From positions 9,243,001-9,307,000 of the forward strand of contig OX387204.1 in the NCBI GenBank assembly GCA_947561715.1: DNA of 64,000 nt, in the 5' to 3' direction. How positions within the stretch are numbered: the first letter of the stretch is position 1; each line of letters opens with the position of its first letter. Source of the DNA: Ascidia mentula. Lineage: Eukaryota > Chordata > Ascidiacea > Phlebobranchia > Ascidiidae. The notes under the pieces were generated by a model, which was given only the letters and a program-made list of their open reading frames with translations, was not told the DNA's origin and made no database searches. Position numbers and translations under genes: made by a program. Positions 1 through 13,500 of the stretch are shown here, one piece after another.

Positions 1-227
1 TCAACCTTAATTTAAAACAGATGGTTTGGCATTCCAAAATAAAAAAAAAATGCAAAAAAAAATATCCCTCAATGAATAGGTTAAAGTGCACATACAGTCA
101 TTTTAAACTGGTGTGGAAGAGTTTAATTGGGTATTATTTACTCTAACATGCTGACATCCCAAAAAAATCAATAAATAGTTTATGGTGAAAAAAAAATCTC
201 TTTTAAGAGTCTCCTTAAAACACTTAC

Positions 228-647
228 TTGCAATCATGTCCTTTATGACAAACTCTGGCACACTCCGTACAGCAACATAAATTTTCAGCTAGACCACATG
301 TTAAACATTCAAAAATGCCCTGCACAAAACAGATTACACTAAATCTAAGCCACAGAACAAATTGAACGATTATAGTGTTTGCAGGAAAATTTCATATGCA
401 ATTTTTTTTTGTTTTAAAGCATATTTATTTCAGTACAAAATTTATTTGACAGAATAATTAATTTTTTTTCTATATTTAAATCAGTATACTTGGTTAATAT
501 GTTGATCTCCTGTCCATGTAAAGCTGCATGTGTCATTACAACACAACATATATAGGGGGTTATCATCTTCATTTGATCCTTCAGGATAGATCATTGAAAA
601 CAATTCTTTGTTTTGTTCTGGGCTGAGTTCCTCTGCAGCATTTAAAC
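228..647 (-). CDS. UBR5: UBR-box exons of UBR5
   Basis: These two exons (490-647 and 228-319) encode the UBR-type zinc finger that binds destabilising N-terminal residues. Visible blocks are [20 protein letters not shown], then [20 protein letters not shown] and VCHKGHDC. The Cys/His pattern matches the three-zinc UBR box of UBR5 closely. The last donor (GTAAGTG on the minus strand) is at 227, so coding sequence continues beyond the left edge. Positions 1-227 are intron with no exon seen. Confidence 0.93.
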
Positions 648-3600
648 CTAATTACCATGTTTAAGTTATATGCTTTATATATAAGGATGATTTGATCAAC
701 TGCTTAGAATTAAGTACAAGATGTACAAGAAATGCGCAGACAAAAGTAGACTATTTGATTTTTATTTCAACACAATATTTACAAATAATTTGATAATTTG
801 CCAAAAAACTTTGAACAGTTTTGAACCTTTGTCATGTTTTGTTGGTATTTCTTTTGCAATATTCATGGCAGTGGAGAAGAGAATTAGAGCAGCAGGGTAG
901 GCACGGTGGGCAACAGCAAACATGAAAGGTGTATAACCAGCTGTGTCCCTAAAAACACATTTTAACGTGATATAAAAAAATTTGTAATGCAACATATTTT
1001 GAAAAATGGCTTTTGGAAATGTTCTGAAACTATTCCTTAAAACTAATGCCTGGTTATGATTTTAATTTGTAGCACATACTTTTGAGTGAGAAGTTTTTTT
1101 AGGTGTGGCTGTGTACACTTGCTGCTGCACATGAGCTTAAGAATTGCAACTGCATCCAGACGTGTTCCTCGACCCTTTCCATCACCCTTGTTATCTGCAC
1201 CTGATAAAGATTGAAGCCTTTTTTTGTCACTTGATGGAATTGTCAGATTAATTCCTTCTTCATCTGCCAGAAAAACAATCAGTGTTTGTTACAACATGGC
1301 ATAACCTTTAACCAGTGAGGTATGTTGTGAATTAAGTACCTTGTGGTGCATCTGCAGGGTTTTTCCAAGCTGGCAATTCTGGTGGCCATGTTAGCACTGG
1401 AGTTTCAGGGGGTTGGACATCAGAAAGCTGCCAACAAAAATTATCAAAACAGAGTTATACACTGTTGCTTTATATAGAGTATAACAAGCAATTATACCCA
1501 TGGTCCAGTGCTGTATGGTGTTGGTGGAATTGGTGGTGGTGAACTTGATACTGGTCCTGACGTCCTGGATGAACTGTAAAAAATAATGTATACACTTATC
1601 AAACTAATTTCAAAAGAATTTGATGAAGTTGAGGAAGTCCTGAGGTAACTTCACTTTACCAACAAAAAATATTACCCACCTGCTTTCACGTGGAGCTGCG
1701 CTTCCTACAGGTGCAATGTGACCACGAGTAACAGATGAAATTGCATTTGCAATAGCACTCACAGCATCTGCATGATCATTGTTGGTCATGAAGAGACTGC
1801 CAGCAGGTGCACTTGGCATCAAGGGTTTGGGCTCACCTAATCAAAAATTAATAACGCCCATATTTTAAAGAATTAAAACTTATTTTGCAAAAAAATATTG
1901 CTAACTGTGATAAACTCAAAAAGTAAAAAAAAAACCTGTTCTGCTTGGAGATTCAGGAAGTTTCTTTGGTGTTGGATTATTTTTAGATTCTTTCTCTTTT
2001 TCATCTTCTTTCTGTTCTTTGTTGGACGAGGGAATGCTCATTTCAATACACATATGAAAAAGATTTCTCTGACCATCACACCTTTCATCCATCAGGCTCT
2101 GCACAGAAATACAATATCTAACTATTTTCAATCATGCATGTTTATGATAATCAAACCTTGTAAAAAACGCTCAACCATGGTGATGCTTGGTTGTTCTCCA
2201 TGCTATTAATAAGTGCTTTGAATGCTGGAAAGTCTCTCCGCAAAACAAGTGGCATAAGAACTTGATTTTGAAATGCTAGCACTGTGACCGTACACCTGCA
2301 TGTAAAAAATGCTTGTTTGTCTTAATTCCCGAAGTTTTCTTAGAACAAAACAAACAAAAATGTAGTTCATGAAAGACAACATTATAACATTTTAAACAAA
2401 AGGTAACAAAACTCACAGAATAGGACTTTACTGACACTACCAGCAAATACCAAGTGCTAATTGGCACATGTAAGCGAAACATAAAACAAAACAAAAGAAT
2501 ATGTACCTAGTTTCTGCATCAATAGAATGAATGCCCATTCCGGAAGCAAGCAGTGGGGGAATATCAGCCCATATTGGGTCACGTATTCCATCATTTTCAT
2601 CTGCCAGCAATGGGTAAAGCATTCCATTGTAATCTTGCAAAAGCGTAGGACATTCCTAAAAACACAGAAATATAAGTTAAACAAAGATACCATTGTTTTT
2701 TTGCCTGATGATAATTCACTATCTTGGACCCACAGAATGTACAGAGATAGAGGTTATGTAAAATGCTGGAATTCTTGTCAACCTACAAGAGTTATTGCCG
2801 CATATGCTGTGGAATATGTAACATAGGGCAAATACCTGGCTGCAATTGATGAGCTTACATCTTGTCTGATGAAAGACTGCTTTTGATGTTGATGCCTCTT
2901 TGTTGGTGTCACCTATGTATTAATGGACATTTAGGTGACAATGGTAGTTGCCAGGAAGTTTTATAAAAGGTTAAAAACACTCAACAACATTAAACATTTT
3001 TTTAACTAACCAAGAAAAGATTCTGCTTTCGTTGGAAGAGATTTCTGAGTTGTTGTTTTTCCTTGTGAAATGTTGAGCTGCATGAAACTAAGTTTTTCCC
3101 CTGGCTTGTTTCCCACAGCAGCTATTCCAGTAGTCGTAGCATTTAAACAATGCAGATGAAGTCTTGGATCACACTGATAAGTAGACATTATTACCAAGGT
3201 GCAGCTACACACATTGATTTATATTCATTGCTCGAACATTACAAATGGCAGTGCCATAAAAACAGATACTGTCTTATAAAATAACATATTGTAGATACCT
3301 GCAATTTCCTTGGTGATTTTTGTACACAGTCTAACACACGTGGAGCAGAAGATGTAACAACAACAATGTCATCTTTGTGCAACAACCGACAGGAGCTCAG
3401 CACAGACATAGAATCAGGGTTTTCTTTCTCTGATTTATCATTTCCAGTTGAGAATTGTACTGCCACAATATTTCCATCAATCTGAAATAAACACATTTCG
3501 GACATGTGAACAAGAACTTTTCCTAATAACTATTAATTGTTGTGCTTTAGTTTTAAAGTTTATAAAACTTCAAGTAAATATAAAAACTAACCTTTGTAAC

Positions 3601-6600
3601 TTTTCCAATTGGTACAAAGCGAACATCCTCAATAAACACCACCTTTTGTAAATCCCAATCTTCTTCTTGTTCATCTCCTTTGTCGTCACTTTCAAGATCA
3701 TCCTCGGACCTTTTTCGCTTATGGGACTTTGTTGTATCAGTGAGTGACATCCTTAACATGCAATTAGGCAACATAACATGCAAAATATTTGTGAATCATT
3801 TAAGCGATACTACCCATGTTTATATTAATTTTTTTATTGATAAAATTACTATTCGAATGAACCCAAAAAGGAAGCATACCCAGCATCAGAATTTTCAGTC
3901 TTTAAGTCAGGTTCATCTGCAAAAAACAAATCATCATTGCCAGTTTTTGTTGGCTATTATGTGCTGTGTTTCAACAACTTGGATTGTTTGTACCATGTTT
4001 CAATTCTTGTTTAAGGCTGTCCATGATCTGAAACTTTGCTTTCTTCTCTAGGTTCCAAACAGACTCCAGCAATTTTCCCAACTTTGGCTTCCCAGTCGAA
4101 ATATTCACAGCAATTGCACCAGCATGATAAATTGGAAAGTGTCTCAGACAAACATGACTACCAACAAGAAGCTGCAAGAAAAGAACAATTTCAAAACATA
4201 AACATTACGTCAATTAGAAAGAGGAATCAATTTACTTGTGGTTTGCCGGTTGGTGCATTTTCTTTGCATAAGGTTTGCAAAAGAGAATTTTGAGATTTCT
4301 CCAATTTTTTCTTTCGCTGGTCAAAGGGGAGAACCCCCCACCAATATACTCGACCTTAACATAAAAACACCAATCTAACCATCATGGAAGTTTGACATTA
4401 GCAGTTTAGTTTCTTGGGAGATTTCCTACTAACACAACTACAGAATTTAATTTGACCTCTCAAACATTTTAGTGTAGTGTGAAAACCACTGAAATCAAAT
4501 CAAGTGGTTATTTGCTTTGTAATAAATTCCTAGACATAGTTTAAGTTACACTTTTCTGAAAAAAGAATAGCCAGCAGTACCCTGTTTGGACAACACTGTA
4601 GAATATAGAGAGCAGACATGAACTGATTTAATTCCTTCAGCCTCTATGAAATCATATGTTGTACATGGTTGATCAAGTGACATGGTGCGACTTGAAATGC
4701 TTTCATCCATCCATGTAGCAATCCCACCACTTTCTGTCACTACTGATGATCGCAGTGAGCAAGAAGCTAACATTGAAATCTACACAATATAAAGGTTAGT
4801 TTAACATGTCCAGAAAATTAATTTTACTAATGCATTTATTGCTTTAGCTTGGCTATATTTTAAAAGAACATCATAACACAGTGTGGTTCATTTCATATTG
4901 TTGGTAAGTGTTAACATTTCATACTTTTTGGTCTTGTAGGTTGAGGAAAACATGGCGAGGATGAAATTGTTTGTCACAATAAGGTTTTTCACTTCTCCAC
5001 TTCCATTGACGCAAAATACCAGAACGGTCAACGGCCACTAGTTCACTATGCATTCCACCAATCATCTGATGAAACATAGTGTTCTTATTATATGATGATA
5101 ATGAACAATGTCCACCAAAACTACATCAAAATTATTAAACAACTGTATTGAACACAAATTAAATACAGCTGACAAACTTACCATGAAATAAGCTGGCTGA
5201 CCATCTTCATTAACCCACCACTGTATTTCCTCATTTAGGGAAATTCCGCTACTGCCAGTAGGAGGCACTGTAACAAGTTTACAACGCCACTGCCAATTAT
5301 AGGTTCACATATAAAAGTTAATGCACACTGTTTTTTATGTTTAGTGGTGCGAAATTCCTATTAGACTGATATATGGCTTTGGCCACTTATGTTTCAAACA
5401 CACATTTTGAGGTTAAACCTGTTGGGATCTTTGGTTGGCGCTTTGTATCAATTCTTCGAAACAAATCTATCCAGTGTGGTCCATTCATTCTGCCTAGGTT
5501 ATCATCATCTGGTTCATTTTGTCGATCACTGTTTGTTCCACCCAAACCTCTTGTTGTTGGGGGTGGACGGCTACAAAAATAGTTGAAAATGCAAAAAAAA
5601 ATAGAAGCAAAAGACTATTATAAAAATTGTGCTATAGATGAAACTTCTTGTTGGTTTGTACCAAGTACAGATACCCAATGGATTAACATTTACTGCCTCA
5701 CAAAATAGAGAAACATGTTGCATGCAAGTCAACCGACTAAACCAGCATTAGTCACCAGCTGCACTGATAAAGCCTAACAGATCGAAACAGTGTGCACAAT
5801 AGGTAACTGGCAGATACAGAAAAGCAAACATTGCCATTGTCCCATTACAATTTCAGGTAGTAGATAAGGTTACCCAGAAAAAGAGTAACCAAGTAAGTCT
5901 TCTGGAAGCATTGCATCTGCATCTATAACAACTCTGGGATGGTCTCCTGGGTGCATTCCACCATCCAACAGTGACATCAACTCCTCTCCAGGAATATAAT
6001 CACCACCTGTAAATAATGTGAGTTTTATAGCTATGCACTGTTTTTATTTTACTCACCAACATGTCAGATGCCAGTTATATATAATTTTTATTGAACACAG
6101 ACAATTGAAATTTGGTAGCCTTGTATATTTTGCAAAATATAAACACAGACATTTCATATGACAGACTCTTTAATGAAGCATTTTATGATACTAAAGATTT
6201 TGCTCAAACAAATTGTGTTAACTCAATGGGGCTGGGGCTGTTAATCAGTACAAAAATTACAATTATCCACAATGTGTGGATTCCACAGTGTTGGATTCTA
6301 ACATGAAGTGTGCCAAGGACTGGACATGCCTGCTCAGGAAATACAGGCATTTTTTTTCTAATACACCCACTAATAATCTTTGGTAAATTATAGCAAAGAA
6401 TATTATGTTCTTTGGCTTCTTGTATAGCCAAAACACATTATTGATATTTAAGTCCTACCATCATCCAAATCATCATTATCTTCATCATCACGACTAAGCA
6501 AATTGTTTACAGCCAAATTTACATCAAGGTTTGTTCTTTGCAGTTCACGAACAATCACAGAACGAGATTTTCCTTGCAGAACACCCTATTTAAAGTGATA

Positions 6601-7744
6601 AGATTAAATAGATTTAATGCTATACAAAAAATAATGAGTTTTATTGCCATTTCCCATTTTACACGTAAAGATGTAACTGAAACCATTGAAATAATTTACT
6701 AAACAAAGATAGTTGAGCATGTTACAGCTTTGGTACATTTTATTTTGATTAGAATTTAGATAAAGAAGTTCAAACCTGAACTTGGTTTATTAAATCCTCT
6801 GGCACAAGGGAAGCTGGTAAAATAGGACGCTGACCAGAAAGCAAAGGAAGGTTTCGACCTCGAACTTGACCTGATCTTATAAGACGAATATTGGAGCCTG
6901 CCATGCCAGTAGCAGCATTTAATGACATACGTGCAGTTTTACGAGCTGAGGAAGCAGTTGTTGAAGAGGACCCTGAAGAGGTGGATGCAGTTGACCGAAT
7001 TACACCAATCCTATTTCCCCAACGAGTCCAGGATACGTCACCTCCCAAATTAAGCAAACTAGCATTGTTAAGATTCCAAGGTGAATCCTCAGTTCTCATA
7101 GATTTGGGGTTCCTTGAACCTAATTACAAAATATCACCATATTCGAAAAAATAAGTATTACTATCACAAAGCCGATATAGTAGACTATTGTGAATAGACA
7201 CAAAATTCTGAAACTTTATTGATTTTTGTGTTTAACATTTTTTTAATATTAAAGTAATTATTACCTCTGTGCTGGTAACTTTTATCTTTAGAGACATCAT
7301 CTGCTTGTTTATGTGACTGTTGTGACAAAATACTGGCAGTATAACCCAACCGACAAACCCTTCCATCTTCAAGCAAAAATGCAATATGCTCCGGACCCAC
7401 TACACAATCCTTAATAGAAAGTTGTTGGAGTAGATGGATAGGTGGGGGTATATCATTAATATTGTTTGAAAATACATTTTCAGACAACTGCAGAAGTCTG
7501 CAAAAGAAGGTTAGCAGCATTAACAAAAGAGTAGCACCATAAATCTATAAATAAAATAATGCAATGTGCATTGTACATGCCAGTGTAAAACAATACAAAA
7601 TCTGTCATATAAATGTTGTAACAAAACATATTGCAACAAGACTACATACTTTTCTTGAAATTTTTCCTCCTCATCAAGAAAGTCTTTATTACCACTTGAA
7701 ATAGGCTGAATGACAAACTGAATGTTTGAAATAAAGTTTTTCAT
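228..7744 (-). CDS. UBR5: UBR5 (EDD-type) HECT E3 ubiquitin ligase, 5' half
   Basis: UBR5 is a very large nuclear and cytosolic E3 that recognises N-degrons through its UBR box and builds ubiquitin chains with a C-terminal HECT domain, which lies outside the window. The start ATG is at 7744. Exons in transcription order: 7650-7744, 7265-7497, 6776-7119, 6459-6585 (UBA-like segment with [18 protein letters not shown]), 5874-6006, 5419-5570, 5182-5267, 4925-5069, 4581-4779, 4236-4354 ([18 protein letters not shown]), 3993-4171, 3880-3916, 3592-3751, 3299-3481, 3011-3173, about 2507-2647, 2157-2295, 1936-2098, 1680-1836, 1498-1573, 1340-1427, 1080-1263, 827-948, 490-647, 228-319. The first about 17 exons form the RCC1-like propeller region, with [22 protein letters not shown] near residue 60. 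Collinearity with vertebrate UBR5 is continuous. The acceptor of the 2507-2647 exon is uncertain; an alternative at 2655 breaks phase with its neighbour. Confidence 0.93.
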
Positions 7745-8375
7745 TTTCTTTTAGCATGGCATCTGTTTAAACTACACAGTAAACTACATAAAAAAATTAT
7801 ATTACTTCAAACAGTTGTATTGATGATTTAAAATAGTGCTCATGTGTCCTGAAAATAGACCATAAAAATAAACTGGGCAGCATCCATTAAACTATGTTAC
7901 AATGAATTTCATTGCTGAATTCAATTGTTGTTTTCGGCAAATTCTTGGACAATCTCAACTTTGTGGGATTAATTTGTATTTTGGTGACGAAAGTTGTAGC
8001 AAGACAGGTTTATAACTTATTTTGAAGCACTTTTAACGAGAGAAAAAGGTCTAAAACACTATCCACAACACTTTACTTTTCAAAAAATGTTAGGTTAGAA
8101 AGGTTATCTGTAAATCCTAGAGATAAAAGGTTGGAAATTGTCACTTTTTGTAAAAAGAGCAATGCGGTGTGTTAAAAAATCTCTGTGATTTATGACTAAA
8201 CAGAAACACTGTACATAAATACAGACAATTTTTTTGCAAATATTCCTTGCAGTTGTTCGAAATCATTTCATTTACCAAGACCCCATTGGTCAAATTTTAT
8301 TCCAAGGTGGCATAAAGAGTGGACTTGTGCATTTGGCTATTGACAACAAACAGCATGGGTGTATATTGGTTGCTG

Positions 8376-8561
8376 GACTACAAATTCACCTGTTGACCTA
8401 TGAAAAAAGTTATAGCTGATTTATGACAATGCATATTAATATGCGTAACAAAATTCGTTTGAAATTGATAAAAATATCGAAATCCCACAAGTAACGGCAG
8501 AGTTATGTGTGTTTGAAGTTTTGTCAACTGGAAAAAAGTTGTCGACCAGCGTCTCTTTGGT
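8376..8561 (+). repeat. Diverged solo copy of the foldback-element arm
   Basis: The segment runs from the block GACCTATGAAAAAAGTTATA through TGCATATTAATATGCGTAAC to GCGTCTCTTTGGT. It matches the outer end of the right arm of the element at 36657-39035 (about 38811-39035) in the same orientation. It has point differences and lacks about 40 bp. This shows the arm is a dispersed repeat family with older members. Confidence 0.75.
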
Positions 8562-9647
8562 TAAATTATTCACAATTATTCAAATATGCTACATAGGCAA
8601 TAAACTTAAGAAAAAAATTGCATGGGCATAGTAATAACTAAAAATTATTTAGTCCGACCGGTCCGACACAAGCTGTTTTCGTCACAGAGAATTAGCTTCT
8701 TCTACAAGATCGAAGCTAGCCACACTGGGAGGTAATGAGTTATGAGGATTTTTATCAACAAATGCTGATTGTGCGGATTTAGCATGGACTAAGTGAAGTT
8801 TTTGTATGTTGCATAAGCTAATGGTTTTTGCTCAGATTGGGATAAAATTGCTAAAATATGCGCAGAGGATTTATCCCTCGTCATTCTTTCCACTCAGGTT
8901 GAAACAGGCCACATTAGACATAAGATGGCCACTCAAATGAATGTGGTCAAACCACATTACATATGGTTGTTATTTCATGTGGGCATAGCCATAAACTATA
9001 AGTCCTGGTATCAATCCGTTTGGGTTTGGCAAGACTGTTAATTTTCTTGTCTTTGAAGAACTTTTTGTAATCATGAACTATTTGAAGCTTTTGCACGTTA
9101 TTCACACAATCAGGAAAAACACGTTTTACAGCAAATCGAGTGAAAAATAGCCTTGCAAAGTAATAACTAACTTGCAATGCTAGCCAGTGCAGTGAAACAT
9201 ACCAACACTTCTCCGCAATTTGAAACAAACCAACGACACAGCAGTTATAGCTTAGCGAAAGCGAACGGACAAGAAGCAACAGCAACACGCAATTGAAAAA
9301 CAAGAAACAAAATCAAAATCGTTCCAACCATGAACCATCTCAACCAGTGAAAATATTCGCCACACGATTTCTATAAAAATAGGTAGACTTGTTCTAAATT
9401 TGCTCCATGACCTTTAGTTTAACTAGTAAAAAAGGTATAGTTCCATACACATAGGTAATTTATAATTATTCAAGTACCGGATTAACCATTAACCCGCCAA
9501 AAGTCGAGGTCACCTAAAAACTTCATGACGTAAGTTCAAGTGTCGCATTTTCGAAAATATTAGGCTACGTGAGTTCCATAGTGACGATCAGAAATATATC
9601 TATTACACAAATAATGGCACTTTATGTCTCTCTGGCTCGGTTGTCCC

Positions 9648-9675
9648 TTTTTTCTTTTTCTTTTTCTTTTTCTTT
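9648..9675 (+). repeat. TTTTC simple repeat
   Basis: A run of about five CTTTTT units forms a pyrimidine tract in an otherwise unremarkable intergenic region. No function is inferred. Confidence 0.8.
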
Positions 9676-9761
9676 CGTGCCCCTGCGTGTTTCAGTGTGA
9701 TTCACTTGTTGCGTTACACCTCGTAAAAAATACAGTACGTTTATGCCAGAAGATCAGTAGG

Positions 9762-10550
9762 GAGGGGATACCTCGGACACGGGAATACCTCGGACAAGGT
9801 ATTTTACGTCACAATTAAGTATTGTTAATCAGGACACTTTTACAAAAGCTTGATGTCTCCATCAAACGTTAACAGGAACTTTGGAATTAAACCATGTCTG
9901 CTTAGAAAGTTATTATCGAAAAACTTAATTTATCAGTGAAACCAAGTTAAATATTTTGTATATGTAAAAAGGCTATCAGTCACAGTTAATCAAAATGCAG
10001 TAATTTTTGGTTGATTGCATATTCAAATATGTATTCTTCGATAAGCCAATGATGATTTTGTGTAACCTTTATAAATACGACCATATTTTAATAATTTCTA
10101 TGTCGTCACGTGGTCGGGGACACTTCGGACATCATGGCAAGAAATCGCGAGAAGGCAACACTTTTTGAGTTTTATGAAAAATTATCAGGACAAGGAAGAG
10201 AATAAATAAAGGCTGGATGAAATGATCGAATTTTGGCAGTAAGAATATCCTCCCAAGTTAAAAAATTGTTTGTTGACCCGAAAATCTATGATATCCGTGC
10301 TGCCGTTGTAAGTACACAAGTTACCCAAAGCATGAACGTGTGGAAGGATCGATACGATACGTGGCCACGCCCCGATTCCTGAAAGCTTGAATGTTATTTT
10401 ATTCGCTAATGCCCCAATGCTAATATTGCGCCAAGTTTAATTTCAGTTATTTGTTAAATAAACAAAAAAACGTCTGTTATAACTTGCTGTCCGAGATATC
10501 CCCGGTCACGTCCGATGTTACCCCGGTACCGGGGTGACTTCGGACATTTG
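9762..10550. repeat. Cluster of degenerate GGGGAYAYYTCGGACA motifs
   Basis: Copies or partial copies of a roughly 16-base word ending in TCGGACA occur near 9766-9781, 9785-9797, 10119-10134 and 10532-10548 on the plus strand. Inverted copies ending in TGTCCGA or GTCCGAT occur near 10488-10505 and 10510-10520. The outermost opposed pair (GGGGATACCTCGGACA near 9766 and its near-exact inverse near 10488) could be remnants of terminal inverted repeats of a decayed DNA transposon. No transposase frame is intact between them. Confidence 0.45.
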
Positions 10551-13500
10551 GGACCTGTTAAAAAAATGGGTTAAATGAGCATTTTTAGTGAGCTAAAACT
10601 AACGAAAAACTTTTTGTTTTTTGAGCAATGCTTTATTACTTACAACAAAATAAAATTTGAGAATGTGGTTCATAATTTAAAAAAAAATATGAGCAATTTT
10701 CCAAAAACCTTCCGAGCTATCCCAGGTCTCCCCTACATTTTGAATTGCAATATGCCTGGCCACAACAGGAATTTCATACTTGATTTGTTATTTTTCTATG
10801 CCTGGCAGCGCTACAATGTATGTATATAAAGCCCAACGCCGGGTGAAACTGTATAGTTGATGCCAGGACAAAGTAATTGAGTGAAAATAAATCCACTGTT
10901 ATCTGCGAACGCAAAACAATGTGACTTGGCTACATAACCATTGGGTATGTGCTGGACTGAGTCGGAATATTCGATATGACTAGCGTATTCATTTGTTTGC
11001 CCACGAAGTATCTTATATTTCGTTTGTCGACATATGGCCCAAATTATCGATGATGCAAAATTCCATACTCGAATATATGAATACACAAATTAAGCTGCTA
11101 GTCCTATCGTGTAATGCTACTGTAAACTGCAATGCACGTTCTACAACTACCCAAAAAAATTTAACGGGTAAAATATTAATGTGATAGACGAGGCTGGTGC
11201 AACAAGACCAATTTAATCTTCAATTTACATTCAAAACGTAAAATATTACAAATATTACATGTAAATGGTTAAACCTTTGCCTGGTAGGCCTATAATGGTA
11301 AAATGCTGTGATAGAAATTCTACAATGTTGTGTGCAAACCTTATCCAGTTATTTTAGTGAAGTATTTTATCCGTCATGTTATTCCCAAATGTGCGCAAAC
11401 TGTTTTATTGCCATGTTAGATAGAAGAAGATCATGGGGAAGGGACAGGGTCTACCAAAATGCAAAGCAGATTTTTAAACCGAGCACATTTTAGACAATTT
11501 TATAGAAATAATGTGTATTTATTACAGTAAATTTAAAATGTGCCTAGGTAAAATGAACCTTATCGCGATACAAGATTTAGTTAGTGTACCAATTAAACGA
11601 TTGCGCGTTTTCCTGATTTTAAAACAACATAGTAGAAAATCCAGTAGATGCTAATTAAAGAACCACCTCCCATATCTGGGTCAGCATTTGTGATCCTCAA
11701 TATAAGTGTGTGAAGCATAAAACGTTATTGTGCGAAGTTAACGCGAAGATGTTGGTGTGATGGTTCTTAAGCATTTACCGGAAAATCCAGATTTTGAAAT
11801 AGAAAACGTTAGTTTATCCAATTCAGTGAAACCATCTGAATAGGGAAAATACTAATACACCGGGACACAATAAGTGTTCGATAAACTTGATCTACAGCCT
11901 GTTATGTAGCATAGAAATCTGTGCGAATATTAAAGCTATAATTTAGTGCAGTATTTCAATTCATATATGTGACAAAAAATGACAGGTGGTTGCTTTGTTT
12001 GCACATAATCGTTACTATTCGCACAAACTTCTGGATTACACAGATTTATATGTGAGTCAAGTTTACCTAAAACTCAGTGCCCCGGTATTATTAACTTCCC
12101 CTGGATAGCCCCTGCTACACAGTCGTATTCAGTCGTAAAGTTCCAGAAAGGTTTATTCTTGTTGCTTCAGAAAAGCTATGAACGTCGCTGTTTGATACAG
12201 CTTTTCTGAAACTTCCACTTAAGAGGGTTGAGAAACTATAAACAAATAAGGAAGTGGTACTTCTGAGAAGTACCGGTACAACAAAGTGGATGTGTTGTTG
12301 TTGCATAAAAAGGACCCCTAAACAAATTGCTCTATTTAATTCTTGTACTGTGCGTTTAAACATGACTTTTAGTTCAAAATATTCATTGTTATTTTATAAA
12401 GAGCATTATGACATAACTTTGCAAATGAAGGAGGTAGAAATATTTGAAACCGAAGTGATTGCTGTCGCATATACAGTTGGTTTAGGTGTGGCTTGGTCAG
12501 TGCACGTTTCCAGCTGATACCAACCAACGTGGTGCTGCGCCCCTCTAGACAGTCGCAGCGTGATGCTTTAAACGTTGTTTGTTACCAGCAGTTACAAACA
12601 AAGGTCGCCTCAGCACTTCCATTTGGAAGAGCCTGTCACCCTGCCCTTCTTCGCGCGTAAGCACAAACCTTTTCCGCTGCTGTTTAAAAGCAAGGCTGTA
12701 GTCTTTCAGCAGTAGCAAAATGATGTCGTGTAAAGTGACTAAAGCTGTTAGAAAAAAATGAGCTGTGATTCAGCTGGCACTTGTAAGAATTACAAATAAG
12801 AGAGCGAATTGCTAAGCATAAACTGGAACAATTCGATAAAAATAGTCTCAGCAAAAATGTCATTGGAAAGTCGATGTTTGTTCGGTTTGTTTTGCTTAAT
12901 CAGAACATTTTTATAGGTAAAATAGTAGGTCTGTTCTGAAGTGTTAGTGGTGGTGTGTAGTATTGACAATTCATGTACTAGGCAGATTAATTGCTTTTGA
13001 TATCCGGCGTGCTACACTAAATGACATGTTTGTAAATCGTATCGTGCACAGCAGACCAGCAAATTCATACAACAACGTTGTTTATCTGCACTGCATACAG
13101 GCCATATGAAATCCCAAAAGTAAGGCAATTTTAACATATAAACCTCCCTTGATCGCCATGTATTTCATAATATTTTTCATTTTTCTAATCGTGCACAGTG
13201 GATTTGATTTGTTTTTTTATCCTTTGTTTTTATCATTACCACAGGCAACTCTGTTCGGCTTCAAATCTCAACAATTGCGCTTATTCTCCTTCCCCCTTTT
13301 TTACTTATTGCCACTTCACCGTACCATTTTGCCGGCTCGCCTGCATTTTACATTGAATATGATAGTAGTGCAGTAATCGAAACGTATGTATCATGAAATT
13401 CTCGACTATTGCATTGGCTATTTGTTTGTATTGAGCATAGGCGTCGATTTTTTTACTCGGCCCATTGGTTCTGAGACATATTAGTAATGGACTGGTCCTG

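Noticed and set aside
8947..9303. Minus-strand open frame of 118 codons upstream of UBR5
   Set aside because: Low-complexity hydrophobic start, no homology I recognise, no Kozak or splice context, and foldback-derived sequence lies nearby.
10135..10377. ATG GCA AGA AAT ... reads MARNREKA, recalling the start of splicing factor ISY1 or transposase starts
   Set aside because: A stop follows after about 20 codons and the later stretch (VRISSQVKKL) is in a broken frame with no clear ISY1 residues. At most it is a fossil.
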